From contig CAWAMD010000005.1 of assembly GCA_963783045.1 (NCBI GenBank), positions 992,001 to 1,056,000 on the forward strand: a stretch of 64,000 nt of DNA. The letters are read 5' to 3'. A program made the position numbers and the translations under genes. This document shows positions 27,601 to 35,391 of this stretch, piece after piece (positions within the stretch are counted from its first letter, which is position 1; each line of letters opens with the position of its first letter). The notes below the pieces were generated by a model. The model did not search any database, was not told the DNA's origin, and saw only the letters and a list, made by a program, of their open reading frames with translations. Source of the stretch: CAWAMD01 sp963783045 (GTDB lineage: Bacteria; Actinomycetota; Nitriliruptoria; Nitriliruptorales; Nitriliruptoraceae).

Positions 27601-27881
27601 CTCCCCGCTACATCCTCACCTCCATCGGCGGACCGCCCACAGACGAGCAAGGCCGCCGCTGCTGGGCCGAGGCGGTGCGCACCGTCGAGTCCTACCGGGT
27701 CCGGTTCGGCATCACCAACCAGTCCCACCCGCTCGGCCACCCCGGCGCCGACCCCGGACAACGTGACCAGCGTCGCGCGGCGATCCGCGCCCTCACCGAA
27801 GCGCTCCCGCACGGCTGGCAGCTCGACCACCACCCGGTCCGCGAACGCAGCCGAACCCTCGGACGCAGCCTCACACGCTGA
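24675..27881 (+). pseudogene. MobF-family relaxase/helicase (TraA/TrwC-like), two frameshifts
   Basis: About 1,065 residues across three phases. N-terminal relaxase domain from ATG 24675: clustered Tyr (EDYYLSLTVDRAEDYYL) as candidate nucleophile, DLTFRAPKSVSLAWAF, and metal-binding HTHVLVANL. Helicase domain: Walker A GRAGTGKT, then after a shift near 26174-26180 LEEASGIASSTIHRLL, Walker B VLVVDEAGMVG, GDPKQLPEIDAGGLF, and C-terminal YAITGHKAQGLTVDHGF and YVALSRGRESNRLYV. A second shift near 27372-27392 returns to the first phase for a coiled-coil tail. Such proteins nick and unwind DNA for conjugation. Frameshifts imply an inactive or mis-sequenced gene. Confidence 0.85.
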
Positions 27882-28066
27882 CCGCCATCCACAGGCATCG
27901 CGACCCTCCCTGTCACACCGGACCCCCGATTCGGGCCCTCTATTGACGGAGGGAGAACCACGCGCACCCGCCGCGGCCGCTGACCATCCGGACCAACCCG
28001 ATGTCACAAACGAGGACGCCCGGTGCGGACTCCCTCCATGGAAGCACCGATGCCAGGAGGAACGAC

Positions 28067-28270
28067 ATGGACTACCAATCGCTACCCGCCACCCTCACCG
28101 TCGAACAGGCCGCCGAGATCCTCGGGATCAGCAGAAGCTCCGCCTACCGCGCCGTCGCCCGCGGCGAGATCCCCGTCATCCGCATCGGCCGACGGATCCT
28201 CGTCCCCACCGCCAAGTTCCTCGCCATGCTCGGCGTCCAAACGGGCACGAACGAGGGCGCGGTTGCCTGA
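28067..28270 (+). CDS. Excisionase-like HTH protein (Xis)
   Basis: 67 residues from ATG 28067 with AGGAGG upstream. HTH: LTVEQAAEILGISRSSAYRAV, then PVIRIGRRILVPTAKFLAML, the same family as the 23997-24284 protein. The likely role is directing integrase toward excision, as it lies near the right end that carries the integrase remnant. It is intact even though the integrase is not. Confidence 0.8.
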   Translation: MDYQSLPATLTVEQAAEILGISRSSAYRAVARGEIPVIRIGRRILVPTAKFLAMLGVQTGTNEGAVA

Positions 28271-28314
28271 CCGGGATGCACGGGCTCCCGACGCGTCCGC
28301 GCTGCAGCAGAGGC

Positions 28315-28682
28315 TCACGAACGGCCGGGGTCGAACTCACGGATGCGATCGGAGCGCACCACCCACAGGTGGCGATCGAGGTCCTGGTATCCAGGCCTGC
28401 GAGGAGGGTCTCGACCGCTTCGTCGAGGTCCTTACGCGTGGGGTACGCCGGTACCCGCAGCACCGCGATCCCCGCCGACTCCGTCGGGTCGAAGCGCATC
28501 GGGTTCGAGAAGTCGAGGTCCAACGTGATGAGCGCTCGCCGTTCGAGCACGCACGCCTCGAAGATCGTTCGGTCGTCGGCGGCGGCGAGTCCCTCGTCGT
28601 GGACCGTGGCAACATCGTGTCCGGCGTCCCGACACCGCTGCTCGACCCATCGCCCGAGGTTCTCATCGAGCTTCAGCCTCAT
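28315..28682 (-). CDS. DUF5615-type PIN-like toxin, frameshifted near C-terminus
   Basis: ATG 28682 overlaps the stop of the DUF433 gene. N-terminal part MRLKLDENLGRWVEQRCRDA ... ALITLDLDFSN shows the acidic residues of Mut7-C/PIN-like nucleases. Near 28385 a shift is needed to reach the family-typical ending HLWVVRSDRIREFDPG with stop at 28315; without it the frame runs on into the xis gene. The DUF433/DUF5615 pair is a recognised toxin-antitoxin-like arrangement, here perhaps stabilising the element. The broken end suggests decay or sequence error. Confidence 0.72.
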
Positions 28683-28924
28683 GACACCGGTTCGGCCAGG
28701 TCCACGAAACGGCCATCGGCGAGCTTGGCGCCGTACGCGATGCATGCCCGTACGTCCGCCTCGTCGAGCTGCGGGTACTCCCCCAGCACGTCGTCGACGC
28801 TCATCCCTTCGGCCAGCAGCCCGAGGACCAACGAAACCCAGATGCGATGGCCACGGACGCACGGCTTCCCACCGCAGACCTGGGGATCCACGGTGATGCG
28901 CTCCAGGAGCTGGTCCGGCGTCAT
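28679..28924 (-). CDS. DUF433 antitoxin-like protein
   Basis: 81 residues. Sequence ITVDPQVCGGKPCVRGHRIWV followed by VDDVLGEYPQLDEADVRACIAYGA is diagnostic for DUF433 (HTH-like antitoxin partner). Its stop overlaps the start of the DUF5615 toxin gene, the standard order for this pair. Likely DNA-binding autorepressor and neutraliser of the toxin. Confidence 0.85.
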   Translation of the reverse strand: MTPDQLLERITVDPQVCGGKPCVRGHRIWVSLVLGLLAEGMSVDDVLGEYPQLDEADVRACIAYGAKLADGRFVDLAEPVS

Positions 28925-29086
28925 ACCCCCAGTCTACGGACGTCCTCCGCAGGGCGGGAGCCACATCCGACCGGGCGCGAGCCATGGACCGCACCCTCGT
29001 CCGCCCGAGTCATCCACACCCGAGCACACGGTTCGTCCGCGGCCGTCGGTGGAGACAGCCACGATCGAGGATCGAGAGGAGCAGCG

Positions 29087-29248
29087 ATGAAGGGCCACGT
29101 CAGAGGCGCTGTCCGACGTGGAAGGAATCCTTCACCGACTGGCCACTCGAGTGTTGCGATCACCCTCGACACCTACAGCCACGTCCTGCCGACCGCCGAC
29201 GAGCACATCGCCCACACGCTCGCGAGCGTCATCCTGGACGCTGAGTGA
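29087..29248 (+). pseudogene. Tyrosine integrase remnant, internally deleted
   Basis: 53 residues. ATG with GAGGAG upstream begins MKGHVR, a common start of actinobacterial phage-type integrases; after about 18 residues the frame is already at the extreme C-terminus: GHSSVAITLDTYSHVLP, with the box II GH and catalytic Tyr. The arm-binding domain, core domain and RHR residues are gone. It ends 56 bases from the right attachment repeat, the normal int-att arrangement. The element has thus lost its recombinase through an in-frame internal deletion. Confidence 0.78.
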
Positions 29249-29255
29249 CCGTTTT

Positions 29256-29276
29256 CGTTGTCATCTCGTTGTCACG
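29256..29276 (+). repeat. Right pair of putative integrase arm-type sites
   Basis: CGTTGTCAT (29256-29264) and CGTTGTCACG (29267-29276), again with an 11-bp period, between the integrase stop and the right attachment core. Matches the pair at 16314-16334. Confidence 0.5.
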
Positions 29277-29304
29277 AGCGCAACCCCGAGGAACGAAACC
29301 GCAG

Positions 29305-29349
29305 GTCAGGCCGGGATCTCGACGCCCTCGACGTAGAGGTAGTACTCCT
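29305..29349. repeat. Right attachment repeat (att core, 45 bp) in NYN gene
   Basis: Identical to 16154-16198. It contains the stop codon and the final codons of the NYN/OST-HTH gene, so that gene keeps its native end after integration. Confidence 0.88.
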
Positions 29350-30400
29350 CGTCGTCGTCCTCCCAGTCCATCTCGACGTAGCCGCGCGTGACGGCCGCCT
29401 TGCAGAACTGGAGGAAGCCGGAGTAGCCGAAGTCCTTCTCGGAGAAGTCGGGCTCGCGCTTGCGCAGCTGGTCCTTGAGGCCGGACAGGGGCGGGTCGCC
29501 ACCGAGCTCCTTCATGAGATCGCGAACAACGTCCCGCAGCAGCTCGAATGCCTTCTCCTCCGACTTGTCCTTGTCGGGGAAGTCGACCTCCGGGTCGCCG
29601 GGGGCGCTGCCCTCCGTCAGGCTGATGAGCCCGTCCGACTCGAGGTGGCGCAGGAACTCCCGGAAGCCGCGGAAGCCGTAGTCCATCTCCGAGAACGTCG
29701 GATCCTTGCGCAGCAGCGCACGCTTGAGGTTGGACGCCTGGATGGCGCCGGCCGCCGATGACTGCAGGCCGGACAGCGTCTTCGTGATGAGTCGCTTCAG
29801 TGCCTCGAGGTCCTGCTTCTGCGACGACTTCTTCGCGTGGCTGGTGTGCTTGCCGTTGCCCTTCGCACCGCTCGACTTCTTGCGGCTCGGGCCGCCACTG
29901 CTCTTGCTGTCGCGGCGGCTGATGCCCTCGAGCCGGTCGAAGAAGATGAACTCGTCGCACGCCGGTGGGAGCATCTGGGACGTCGAGCCCTTGAGGCCCA
30001 CCCCGATCACCCGCTTGTTGTGCTCGCGGAGCTTGCTCACCAGCGGCGTGAAGTCGGAGTCCCCGGACACGATCACGAACACCGAGACGTAGTCGCGGGT
30101 CATCGCGAGCTCCATGGCGTCGACCGCCATCTGGATGTCCGCGGCGTTCTTGCGCACCGAGTCGGAGCGCTGGGGGATCTCGATCAGCTCGACGTTGCCG
30201 TCCACCATGCCTCGACGATCCTCACGGAACAGGTTCCAGTCCGCGTAGGAGCGCCGCACGATGAGGCGGCCCCGTTCGGCGAGTGCGTCGAGCAGCGGAG
30301 CCAGCTCGAACTTCACGCCGATGTCGCGAGCGCCGATCGCCACGTTCTCGTGGTCGATGAAGAGCGCCAGCCGGTCTTCTGAGGGTTCGTTGTTCGCCAT
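29306..30400 (-). CDS. NYN domain protein with OST-HTH/LOTUS domains
   Basis: 364 residues. NYN (PIN-like RNase) domain about 8-160: LALFIDHENVAIGA with the first catalytic Asp, KNAADIQMAVDAM, VIVSGDSDFTPLV and RVIGVGLKGSTS, as in LabA/DUF88 proteins. A Lys/Ser-rich linker (about 165-195) leads to two OST-HTH/LOTUS-like domains (about 196-265 and 275-350; both with F-S-E-x-D-[YF]-G-[FY]). This is a known bacterial NYN+OST-HTH design thought to bind and process RNA. The acidic C-terminus is the attachment site of the island. Confidence 0.9.
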   Translation of the reverse strand: MANNEPSEDRLALFIDHENVAIGARDIGVKFELAPLLDALAERGRLIVRRSYADWNLFREDRRGMVDGNVELIEIPQRSDSVRKNAADIQMAVDAMELAMTRDYVSVFVIVSGDSDFTPLVSKLREHNKRVIGVGLKGSTSQMLPPACDEFIFFDRLEGISRRDSKSSGGPSRKKSSGAKGNGKHTSHAKKSSQKQDLEALKRLITKTLSGLQSSAAGAIQASNLKRALLRKDPTFSEMDYGFRGFREFLRHLESDGLISLTEGSAPGDPEVDFPDKDKSEEKAFELLRDVVRDLMKELGGDPPLSGLKDQLRKREPDFSEKDFGYSGFLQFCKAAVTRGYVEMDWEDDDEEYYLYVEGVEIPA

Positions 30401-30479
30401 GCCACCAGCCTAACCACCCGCCACCTACGATCTCGACCACAGGGGACGTCCGACAGGTCGAAGACCGGGATGGGAGCGC

Positions 30480-31697
30480 GTGGTGGGCGGGAGGCAGCAG
30501 GACGTGGTCCGGTACGGCGACGCGCTTCGCCACCCGGTCGTGCGCCACCTGTGGCTTGCCACGGCCGTCTCCGTGGTCGGTGACTACATCGGCCTGTCGG
30601 CGCTCATGCTCGTGGCCCACGCCCGCAGCGGGCTCGTCCTCGGAGCGGCCGCCATCTTCGCCGTCGGCGCACTGCCCGGGCTCCTGTCAGGGGTGCTGGC
30701 CGGCAGCTGGCTGGACCAGATCCCGCGCGGGCGCGCACTCGTCGGACTGCAGCTCGCCGGCGCCGCCACCGTCCTGCTGCCCCTGCTGCTCGGCGGACTC
30801 GCGCCCGTCTTCGCCGCGGCGGCGGTGCTCGGCGCCATCCGCACGGCCGTCGTGTCCGTGCGGTCCGCGGCCATGGCCGAGGGCGTCCCCGACGAGCTGC
30901 GCGGCCCCCTGCTCGCCATGCTCGGCACGACCGAGCAGACGAGCCAGGTCATCGGCTTCGGTGCCGGCACCTCCCTCGTGCTGTGGGTCGGCGCGTCCAC
31001 GGCCCTGCTCGTGGACGTCGTCAGCTTCCTGGTGGGCGCCTGGTTCCTCGCGAAGCTCTCGTTCGGGCGACCCCACCGGCGTGAGCGTCCACCGGTGACA
31101 GCGGGCTTCCACGACATCTGGGATCACCCGGTGCTGCGGCTGCTCGCGGTGCTCGTCTGCGTGACGGCGATGGTCGGCGCGCTCCCGGAGGCGCTCGCGG
31201 CGGGCGCCGCCCAGGGGAGCGCGTGGGCGCCGCTCGTCTTCGCGGCCGCGCCGGCCGGGCAGGCCGCGACGATGGTCCTCATCGGCCGGCTCCCCCACGT
31301 CGGCCGCCCGTCGGTGCAGCTCACCCACCTCGCCTGGCTGTCGCTGGCCTTCGGCATCGCGGCGCTGGGGCGGACGCCGGCGTGGTTCGCCGCAGCGAAC
31401 TTCCTGATCGGCTCCGGCGCCGCCTGGGTCATCGGACCGCAGCTCACCTTCGTCCGTCTCGCCCCGGCCACACGGATGGCGCAGATCACCGGCACGATGA
31501 TCGCCGCCCTGATCGCCGCCGAAGGGATCGGCACACCGTTGTTCGCCGCACTGGCGGACGAGGTCTCGGTATCGGCGGCCTACTGGCTGGCGGGCGTCGT
31601 CGTGCTCGTGGCCGCGCTCGCGGGCTGGTTCCTCAAGGAACGCACGCCGGCGGCGCTGGCGCTGGACGAGAACCCCGCACCGGCGCCCGGTGGCTGA
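30480..31697 (+). CDS. MFS transporter
   Basis: 405 residues from GTG. Twelve predicted transmembrane helices; the loop LDQIPRGRALVG after helix 2 is the motif-A-like MFS loop (GxxxDxxxRR variant). Pro/Ala-rich C-terminal tail. Substrate unknown; the closest family style is enterobactin/macrolide-type exporters of the MFS_3 group. Starts divergent from the NYN gene and ends three bases before the convergent HAD gene. Confidence 0.82.
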   Translation: MVGGRQQDVVRYGDALRHPVVRHLWLATAVSVVGDYIGLSALMLVAHARSGLVLGAAAIFAVGALPGLLSGVLAGSWLDQIPRGRALVGLQLAGAATVLLPLLLGGLAPVFAAAAVLGAIRTAVVSVRSAAMAEGVPDELRGPLLAMLGTTEQTSQVIGFGAGTSLVLWVGASTALLVDVVSFLVGAWFLAKLSFGRPHRRERPPVTAGFHDIWDHPVLRLLAVLVCVTAMVGALPEALAAGAAQGSAWAPLVFAAAPAGQAATMVLIGRLPHVGRPSVQLTHLAWLSLAFGIAALGRTPAWFAAANFLIGSGAAWVIGPQLTFVRLAPATRMAQITGTMIAALIAAEGIGTPLFAALADEVSVSAAYWLAGVVVLVAALAGWFLKERTPAALALDENPAPAPGG

Positions 31698-31700
31698 CGC

Positions 31701-32354
31701 CTAGCCCACGCACAGGTCGAGGTCGAGCAGCGCCGACAGCGCCGACGCCGTGCTCTGGTCGTCGCGGTGGACGACCCCCTTCATCCCGATGGCCTCGGCC
31801 GCCTCGACGTTGAGGTCGAGGTCGTCCACGAACACGCACGCCTCGACCGGCAGGCCCAGCCGGTCGGCCGCGAGCCGGAAGATGCGCGGGTCGGGCTTGC
31901 GCAGCCCCACCTCGCCGGAGATGACGACCGTGTCGAAATGGGCGGCGATCTTCTCGCGCGGGTACCCCTCGGTGCCCCACGAGTTCGACAGCAGGCCGGT
32001 GTGCACACCGGCGCCGTGCGCCTGCGCGACCAGGTCCCAGACGCGGCCCTCGGGGGTGAGCTCGCCGAAGAGACGGGTCTTGATGTCGGCCGCCGGCACC
32101 TCGAAGCCGATCCCGGCGAACAGCCCGGCCAGGGCGGACTCGAAGTCCTCCGGGCTCGTCTGGCCACGCTCGTACCGGGCGATCGGGTTGTGCTCGGCGT
32201 CACGCTCGTAGGCTTCCGCGAGCATGCGCAGCACCGTCCCGGACGGCAGCTCGTGGGTGCGCTCGAACGCCCGGAACGAGGGGCCCAGCGACGCGGTCAG
32301 CACCCCGCCGTAGTCGACGAGGAGCCCGCGCCCGGCCGACGACCCGCCGCTCAT
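31701..32354 (-). CDS. HAD-superfamily hydrolase, ACAD10-like
   Basis: 217 residues. HAD motifs: I LLVDYGGVLT, II LLSNSWG, III near GLRKPDPRIF, IV VFVDDLDLNVEAA. In motif I the second Asp of DxD is Gly (DYGG), a hallmark of the HAD domain of ACAD10-like proteins and close relatives; phosphatase activity may be altered. The ATG overlaps the stop of the upstream phosphotransferase gene. In vertebrate ACAD10 these two domains are fused to an acyl-CoA dehydrogenase; here they are separate genes. Confidence 0.85.
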   Translation of the reverse strand: MSGGSSAGRGLLVDYGGVLTASLGPSFRAFERTHELPSGTVLRMLAEAYERDAEHNPIARYERGQTSPEDFESALAGLFAGIGFEVPAADIKTRLFGELTPEGRVWDLVAQAHGAGVHTGLLSNSWGTEGYPREKIAAHFDTVVISGEVGLRKPDPRIFRLAADRLGLPVEACVFVDDLDLNVEAAEAIGMKGVVHRDDQSTASALSALLDLDLCVG

Positions 32355-33388
32355 CGGCCGACCTGCTCGGCCGTCGCCGCGGCCCGCTCGGCCAGCCGGA
32401 TGACGATGTCGCCGAACTGCTTGAAGCTGTCGTCCGTCTCGCCGTAGGCGCCGGCGGAGAAGCGGGCGTAGACCCCCTCGAGGATGACGGCGAGCTTCCA
32501 GAAGCCGAACGCGACGTAGTAGTCGAGCTCGGACAGGTCACGACCGGACCGCTCGGCGTAGCGCTGCGCCACCTCGGCACGGCGCGGGAACCCGTCGGCG
32601 GTCGTCGGGGCCGACAGCAGCGGCACGGTCTCGTCGCCCGGCTCGGACCAGTACACCATGAGCAGGCCCACGTCGGCGAGCGGGTCGCCGAGCGTGCAGA
32701 GCTCCCAGTCGAGGACCGCGCGGACCTCGCCGGTCGGGGCGAGGATGAGGTTGTCGAGCCGGTAGTCGCCGTGGACGATCGTCGCGTCCTGCTGGGCGGG
32801 GATGGCTGCGGCGAGCCGGTCGTGGACCTCGTCGATGAGCGGGACCTCGCGGGCCTTGCCCTTCTCGTACTGGCCGTGCCAGCGGTGCAGCTGCCGGGCG
32901 ATGTAGTCCTGCTTCCGGCCGAGGTCCCCGAGGCCGACGGCGTCCGGGTCGACGGCGTGCAGGGAGACGAGCACGTCGACCAGCGACTCGGTGGCCCGCC
33001 GCCGACCGGCCTCGTCGAGGACGTTCTCGGCGGCCTGCAGGTCACGGATGACCGGTCCGTCCACGAAGTCCATGACGTAGAAGGGCGCCCCGATCACGTC
33101 GCCGTCGGGCTCGAACCCGACCGTGGGCGGGACCGGCACGTCGGTGTCCGCGAGCGCGGCGATGATGCGGTGCTCGCGTCCCATGTCGTGGGCCGACTCG
33201 AGGACGCTGTGCAGCGGCGGCCGGCGCAGGACCCAGTGCCGTCCGTCGGTGTCGCTCACCGTGAAGGTCAGGTTCGACCGGCCGCCCTGGATGACCTCGA
33301 AGTCGAGAGGTGGCGCCACCGTGGCCACCCGCTCGGCCAGCCAGTCCGCGACGGCTCCTGCGTCGACGCCCTCCACGTGCTCGCTCAT
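32351..33388 (-). CDS. APH-family phosphotransferase, ACAD10/11-like
   Basis: 345 residues from ATG 33388 (GGGAGG upstream). A kinase-like fold: QGGRSNLTFTV nucleotide loop, WVLRRPP with the Lys-equivalent region, catalytic IVHGDYRLDNLI and VLDWELCTLGDPLADVG. These motifs define the ACAD10/11 phosphotransferase group, which in human ACAD10/11 phosphorylates 4-hydroxyacyl-CoAs for entry into beta-oxidation. With the HAD gene downstream this makes a two-gene unit for hydroxy-acid or acyl-CoA metabolism. A strong palindrome lies just before the start. Confidence 0.88.
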   Translation of the reverse strand: MSEHVEGVDAGAVADWLAERVATVAPPLDFEVIQGGRSNLTFTVSDTDGRHWVLRRPPLHSVLESAHDMGREHRIIAALADTDVPVPPTVGFEPDGDVIGAPFYVMDFVDGPVIRDLQAAENVLDEAGRRRATESLVDVLVSLHAVDPDAVGLGDLGRKQDYIARQLHRWHGQYEKGKAREVPLIDEVHDRLAAAIPAQQDATIVHGDYRLDNLILAPTGEVRAVLDWELCTLGDPLADVGLLMVYWSEPGDETVPLLSAPTTADGFPRRAEVAQRYAERSGRDLSELDYYVAFGFWKLAVILEGVYARFSAGAYGETDDSFKQFGDIVIRLAERAAATAEQVGR

Positions 33389-33395
33389 GCTCGCC

Positions 33396-33416
33396 TCCCG
33401 AACGATCCGTTCGGGA
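33396..33416. promoter_or_regulatory. Palindromic operator upstream of ACAD10/11-like gene
   Basis: Perfect inverted repeat with 9-bp arms (TCCCGAACG and CGTTCGGGA) around a 3-base centre, 8 bases upstream of the ATG and overlapping the RBS side. GAACG/CGTTC half-sites are typical of TetR-family repressors of acyl-CoA genes in actinobacteria. No regulator gene is adjacent. Confidence 0.6.
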
Positions 33417-33455
33417 GCGTTCCACATGAGGGCACGCGGCGCGAAGCCCACGCTC

Positions 33456-33905
33456 CTACGGGGTGCGCACGTCCGGGCTGCAGAGGCTGTCCACAGCGGT
33501 CATCGCGTCGACGATGTCGTCGCTCGTGCCCTCGGCGACCACGCCCTGGTCGCTGGCCACCAGCCACACGCCGGCGCCGTCGTGCTTCGCGGCCACGATG
33601 TACTCGGGGTGGTCGGTGCTGCCCGTGCGGCACACCGCGTGGGTGTGGTGATCCGGGTCCGACCGGACGAAGCCCTGCTGCTCGAGCTGGGTGATGGTCG
33701 AGGCGAACGATCCCGAGTCGTCCATGACGCTGAACTCGAGCTTGGACATCGCCCGGACGTCGGACTTGCTCATCGCGTCCCAGGCCTTCTGGCGCTGGTT
33801 CAGGAAGACCGGGACCGCGATGGCGGCCAGGATGCCGATGACGATGACGACCACGAGGAGCTCCACGAGCGAGAACCCCCGCTCGTCGGCGAACAGTCGC
33901 TGCAT
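33456..33905 (-). CDS. Type IV prepilin-like protein
   Basis: 149 residues. Class III signal: short basic leader ending G-FSLVELLVVVIVIGILAAIAVP, with Gly before Phe+1 and Glu at +5, then a globular domain with two Cys (CRTGST ... LCSPDV) that could form the usual C-terminal disulfide. Processed by a PilD-type peptidase and inserted in the membrane. No other pil/T2SS genes are nearby, so it is an orphan major- or minor-pilin gene whose machinery lies elsewhere. Confidence 0.88.
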   Translation of the reverse strand: MQRLFADERGFSLVELLVVVIVIGILAAIAVPVFLNQRQKAWDAMSKSDVRAMSKLEFSVMDDSGSFASTITQLEQQGFVRSDPDHHTHAVCRTGSTDHPEYIVAAKHDGAGVWLVASDQGVVAEGTSDDIVDAMTAVDSLCSPDVRTP

Positions 33906-34017
33906 GGGTCCGTCCCGGTTTCGTTAGTGGTCCTCGAGGGTCATCGACGCGCGTCGGGCGCGACTTGAACGGTGGCGGGCTTGGCCGTGACGTCGTGCGC
34001 TCGTAGCCTGACCGACC

Positions 34018-35391
34018 ATGGACACGAGAACCCGCGACCTGGCCGCCCGCGACCACCGCTTCGTCTGGCATCCGTTCACCCAGCACGAGCGGTGGGCGGC
34101 GGCTGAGCCGCTGGTCGTCGAGCGGGGTGAGGGGTGCTGGCTCGTCGCGACCGACGGTCGCCGATACCTCGACGGCAACTCGTCGCTGTGGGTCAACCTG
34201 TGGGGCCATGACCGTCCCGAGCTGCTGGCGGCACTGCACGCCCAGGTCGACGCGCTCCCCCACGCGACGTTCCTCGGGTTGACGAACCCGCCGGCCATCT
34301 CGGTCGCGCAGCGGCTCGTGGAGCTGGCGCCCGAGGGGCTGACCCGGGCGTTCTTCAGCGAGAACGGCGCCGCGGCGGTCGAGGTCGCCCTGAAGATGGC
34401 GTTCGCCTACTGGCGGCACCGGGGCGACGACGACCGCGACCTGTTCGTGTGCCTCGACAACGCCTATCACGGCGACACGATCGGGGCCGTCAGCGTCGGC
34501 GGCAACGACACCTTCCACGCGCTCTACGGCGACCTGCTCTTCGAAACCCGTCGGATCGCGTCGCCCTACTGCTACCGCTGCCCCCTGGGGCTGACCCACC
34601 CCTCGTGCGACCTCGCGTGCGCCGACACGCTCGAGGACGTGCTCGCGGCCGAGGGCCACCGGGTGGCGGCCGTGATCACCGAGCCGCTCGTGCAGGGCGC
34701 CTCGGGGATCATCACCGCCCCCGACGGGCATCTGCGTCGGCTGCGCGAGATCTGCGACCGCCACGGGGTCCTGCTGATCGTCGACGAGGTCGCGACCGGC
34801 TTCGGTCGGACCGGTGCGGCCTTCGCGAGCGAGCTCGACGGGATCAGTCCCGACCTGATGGCCGTCGGCAAGGGGCTGACCGGCGGCTACCTGCCGATGA
34901 GCGCGACGCTCGCGACCGAGGAGATCTACGAGGCCTTCCTCGGCGGGCCGGAGGACGGCCGCACGCTCTACCACGGCCACTCCTACGCCGGCAACCCGCT
35001 GGCGGCGGCCGTGGCCGACGCGAACCTGGCCCTGTTCGTGGCCGAGGACCTGCCGGCGATGGTGCGCGAGAAGGCGGCCGTGCTCGCCGACGCGCTCACC
35101 GCCCTCGACGAGCTGCCACACGTCGGCGACGTCCGGCAACGCGGGCTGATGTGCGGCGTCGAGCTCGTCGCCGACCGCGACACCCGGGAGCCGTTCCCGG
35201 CCGGCCTCCTCGTCGGCGAGCGGGTCTGCGAGGCGCTGCGCGAGGACGGGATCATCCTGCGTCCGCTCGGCGACGTGCTCGTGCTCATGCCGGCGCCGGC
35301 CATGGCGGTGCGGGACCTGCGCTTCCTCGTCGAGCGCACCGCGGCCGCGGTCGCGCGCGTGACCAGCGCCCTCTCGGGTGTCCCGGCGTGA
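34018..35391 (+). CDS. bioA: Adenosylmethionine-8-amino-7-oxononanoate aminotransferase
   Basis: 457 residues. Class III PLP aminotransferase: WHPFTQHERW and LWVNLWGH substrate motifs of BioA, SENGAAAVEVALKMA phosphate site, AYHGDTIGA, LIVDEVATGFGRTG with the PLP-contacting Asp, and AVGKGLTGG with the Schiff-base Lys. Converts KAPA to DAPA, the third-last step of biotin synthesis. First gene of a bioA-F-D-B-bsaP run; its stop overlaps bioF. Confidence 0.96.
   Translation: MDTRTRDLAARDHRFVWHPFTQHERWAAAEPLVVERGEGCWLVATDGRRYLDGNSSLWVNLWGHDRPELLAALHAQVDALPHATFLGLTNPPAISVAQRLVELAPEGLTRAFFSENGAAAVEVALKMAFAYWRHRGDDDRDLFVCLDNAYHGDTIGAVSVGGNDTFHALYGDLLFETRRIASPYCYRCPLGLTHPSCDLACADTLEDVLAAEGHRVAAVITEPLVQGASGIITAPDGHLRRLREICDRHGVLLIVDEVATGFGRTGAAFASELDGISPDLMAVGKGLTGGYLPMSATLATEEIYEAFLGGPEDGRTLYHGHSYAGNPLAAAVADANLALFVAEDLPAMVREKAAVLADALTALDELPHVGDVRQRGLMCGVELVADRDTREPFPAGLLVGERVCEALREDGIILRPLGDVLVLMPAPAMAVRDLRFLVERTAAAVARVTSALSGVPA

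Larger units (their letters stand above)
16154..29349. mobile_element. Decayed integrative element in the 3' end of an NYN/OST-HTH gene
   Basis: About 13.2 kb bounded by perfect 45-bp direct repeats (16154-16198, 29305-29349). The right repeat is the terminal coding sequence of the NYN/OST-HTH gene including its stop, so the element lies immediately downstream of that gene. Contents from the right end: deleted tyrosine integrase, DUF433/DUF5615 pair, Xis-like HTH, MobF relaxase remnant, another HTH protein, a secreted RHS protein with tip/two-TM cassettes, an RHS fragment and an IS3 orfA remnant. No type IV secretion genes are seen, so it was at most mobilizable. Integrase deletion and relaxase frameshifts suggest it can no longer move by itself. 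Confidence 0.85.
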
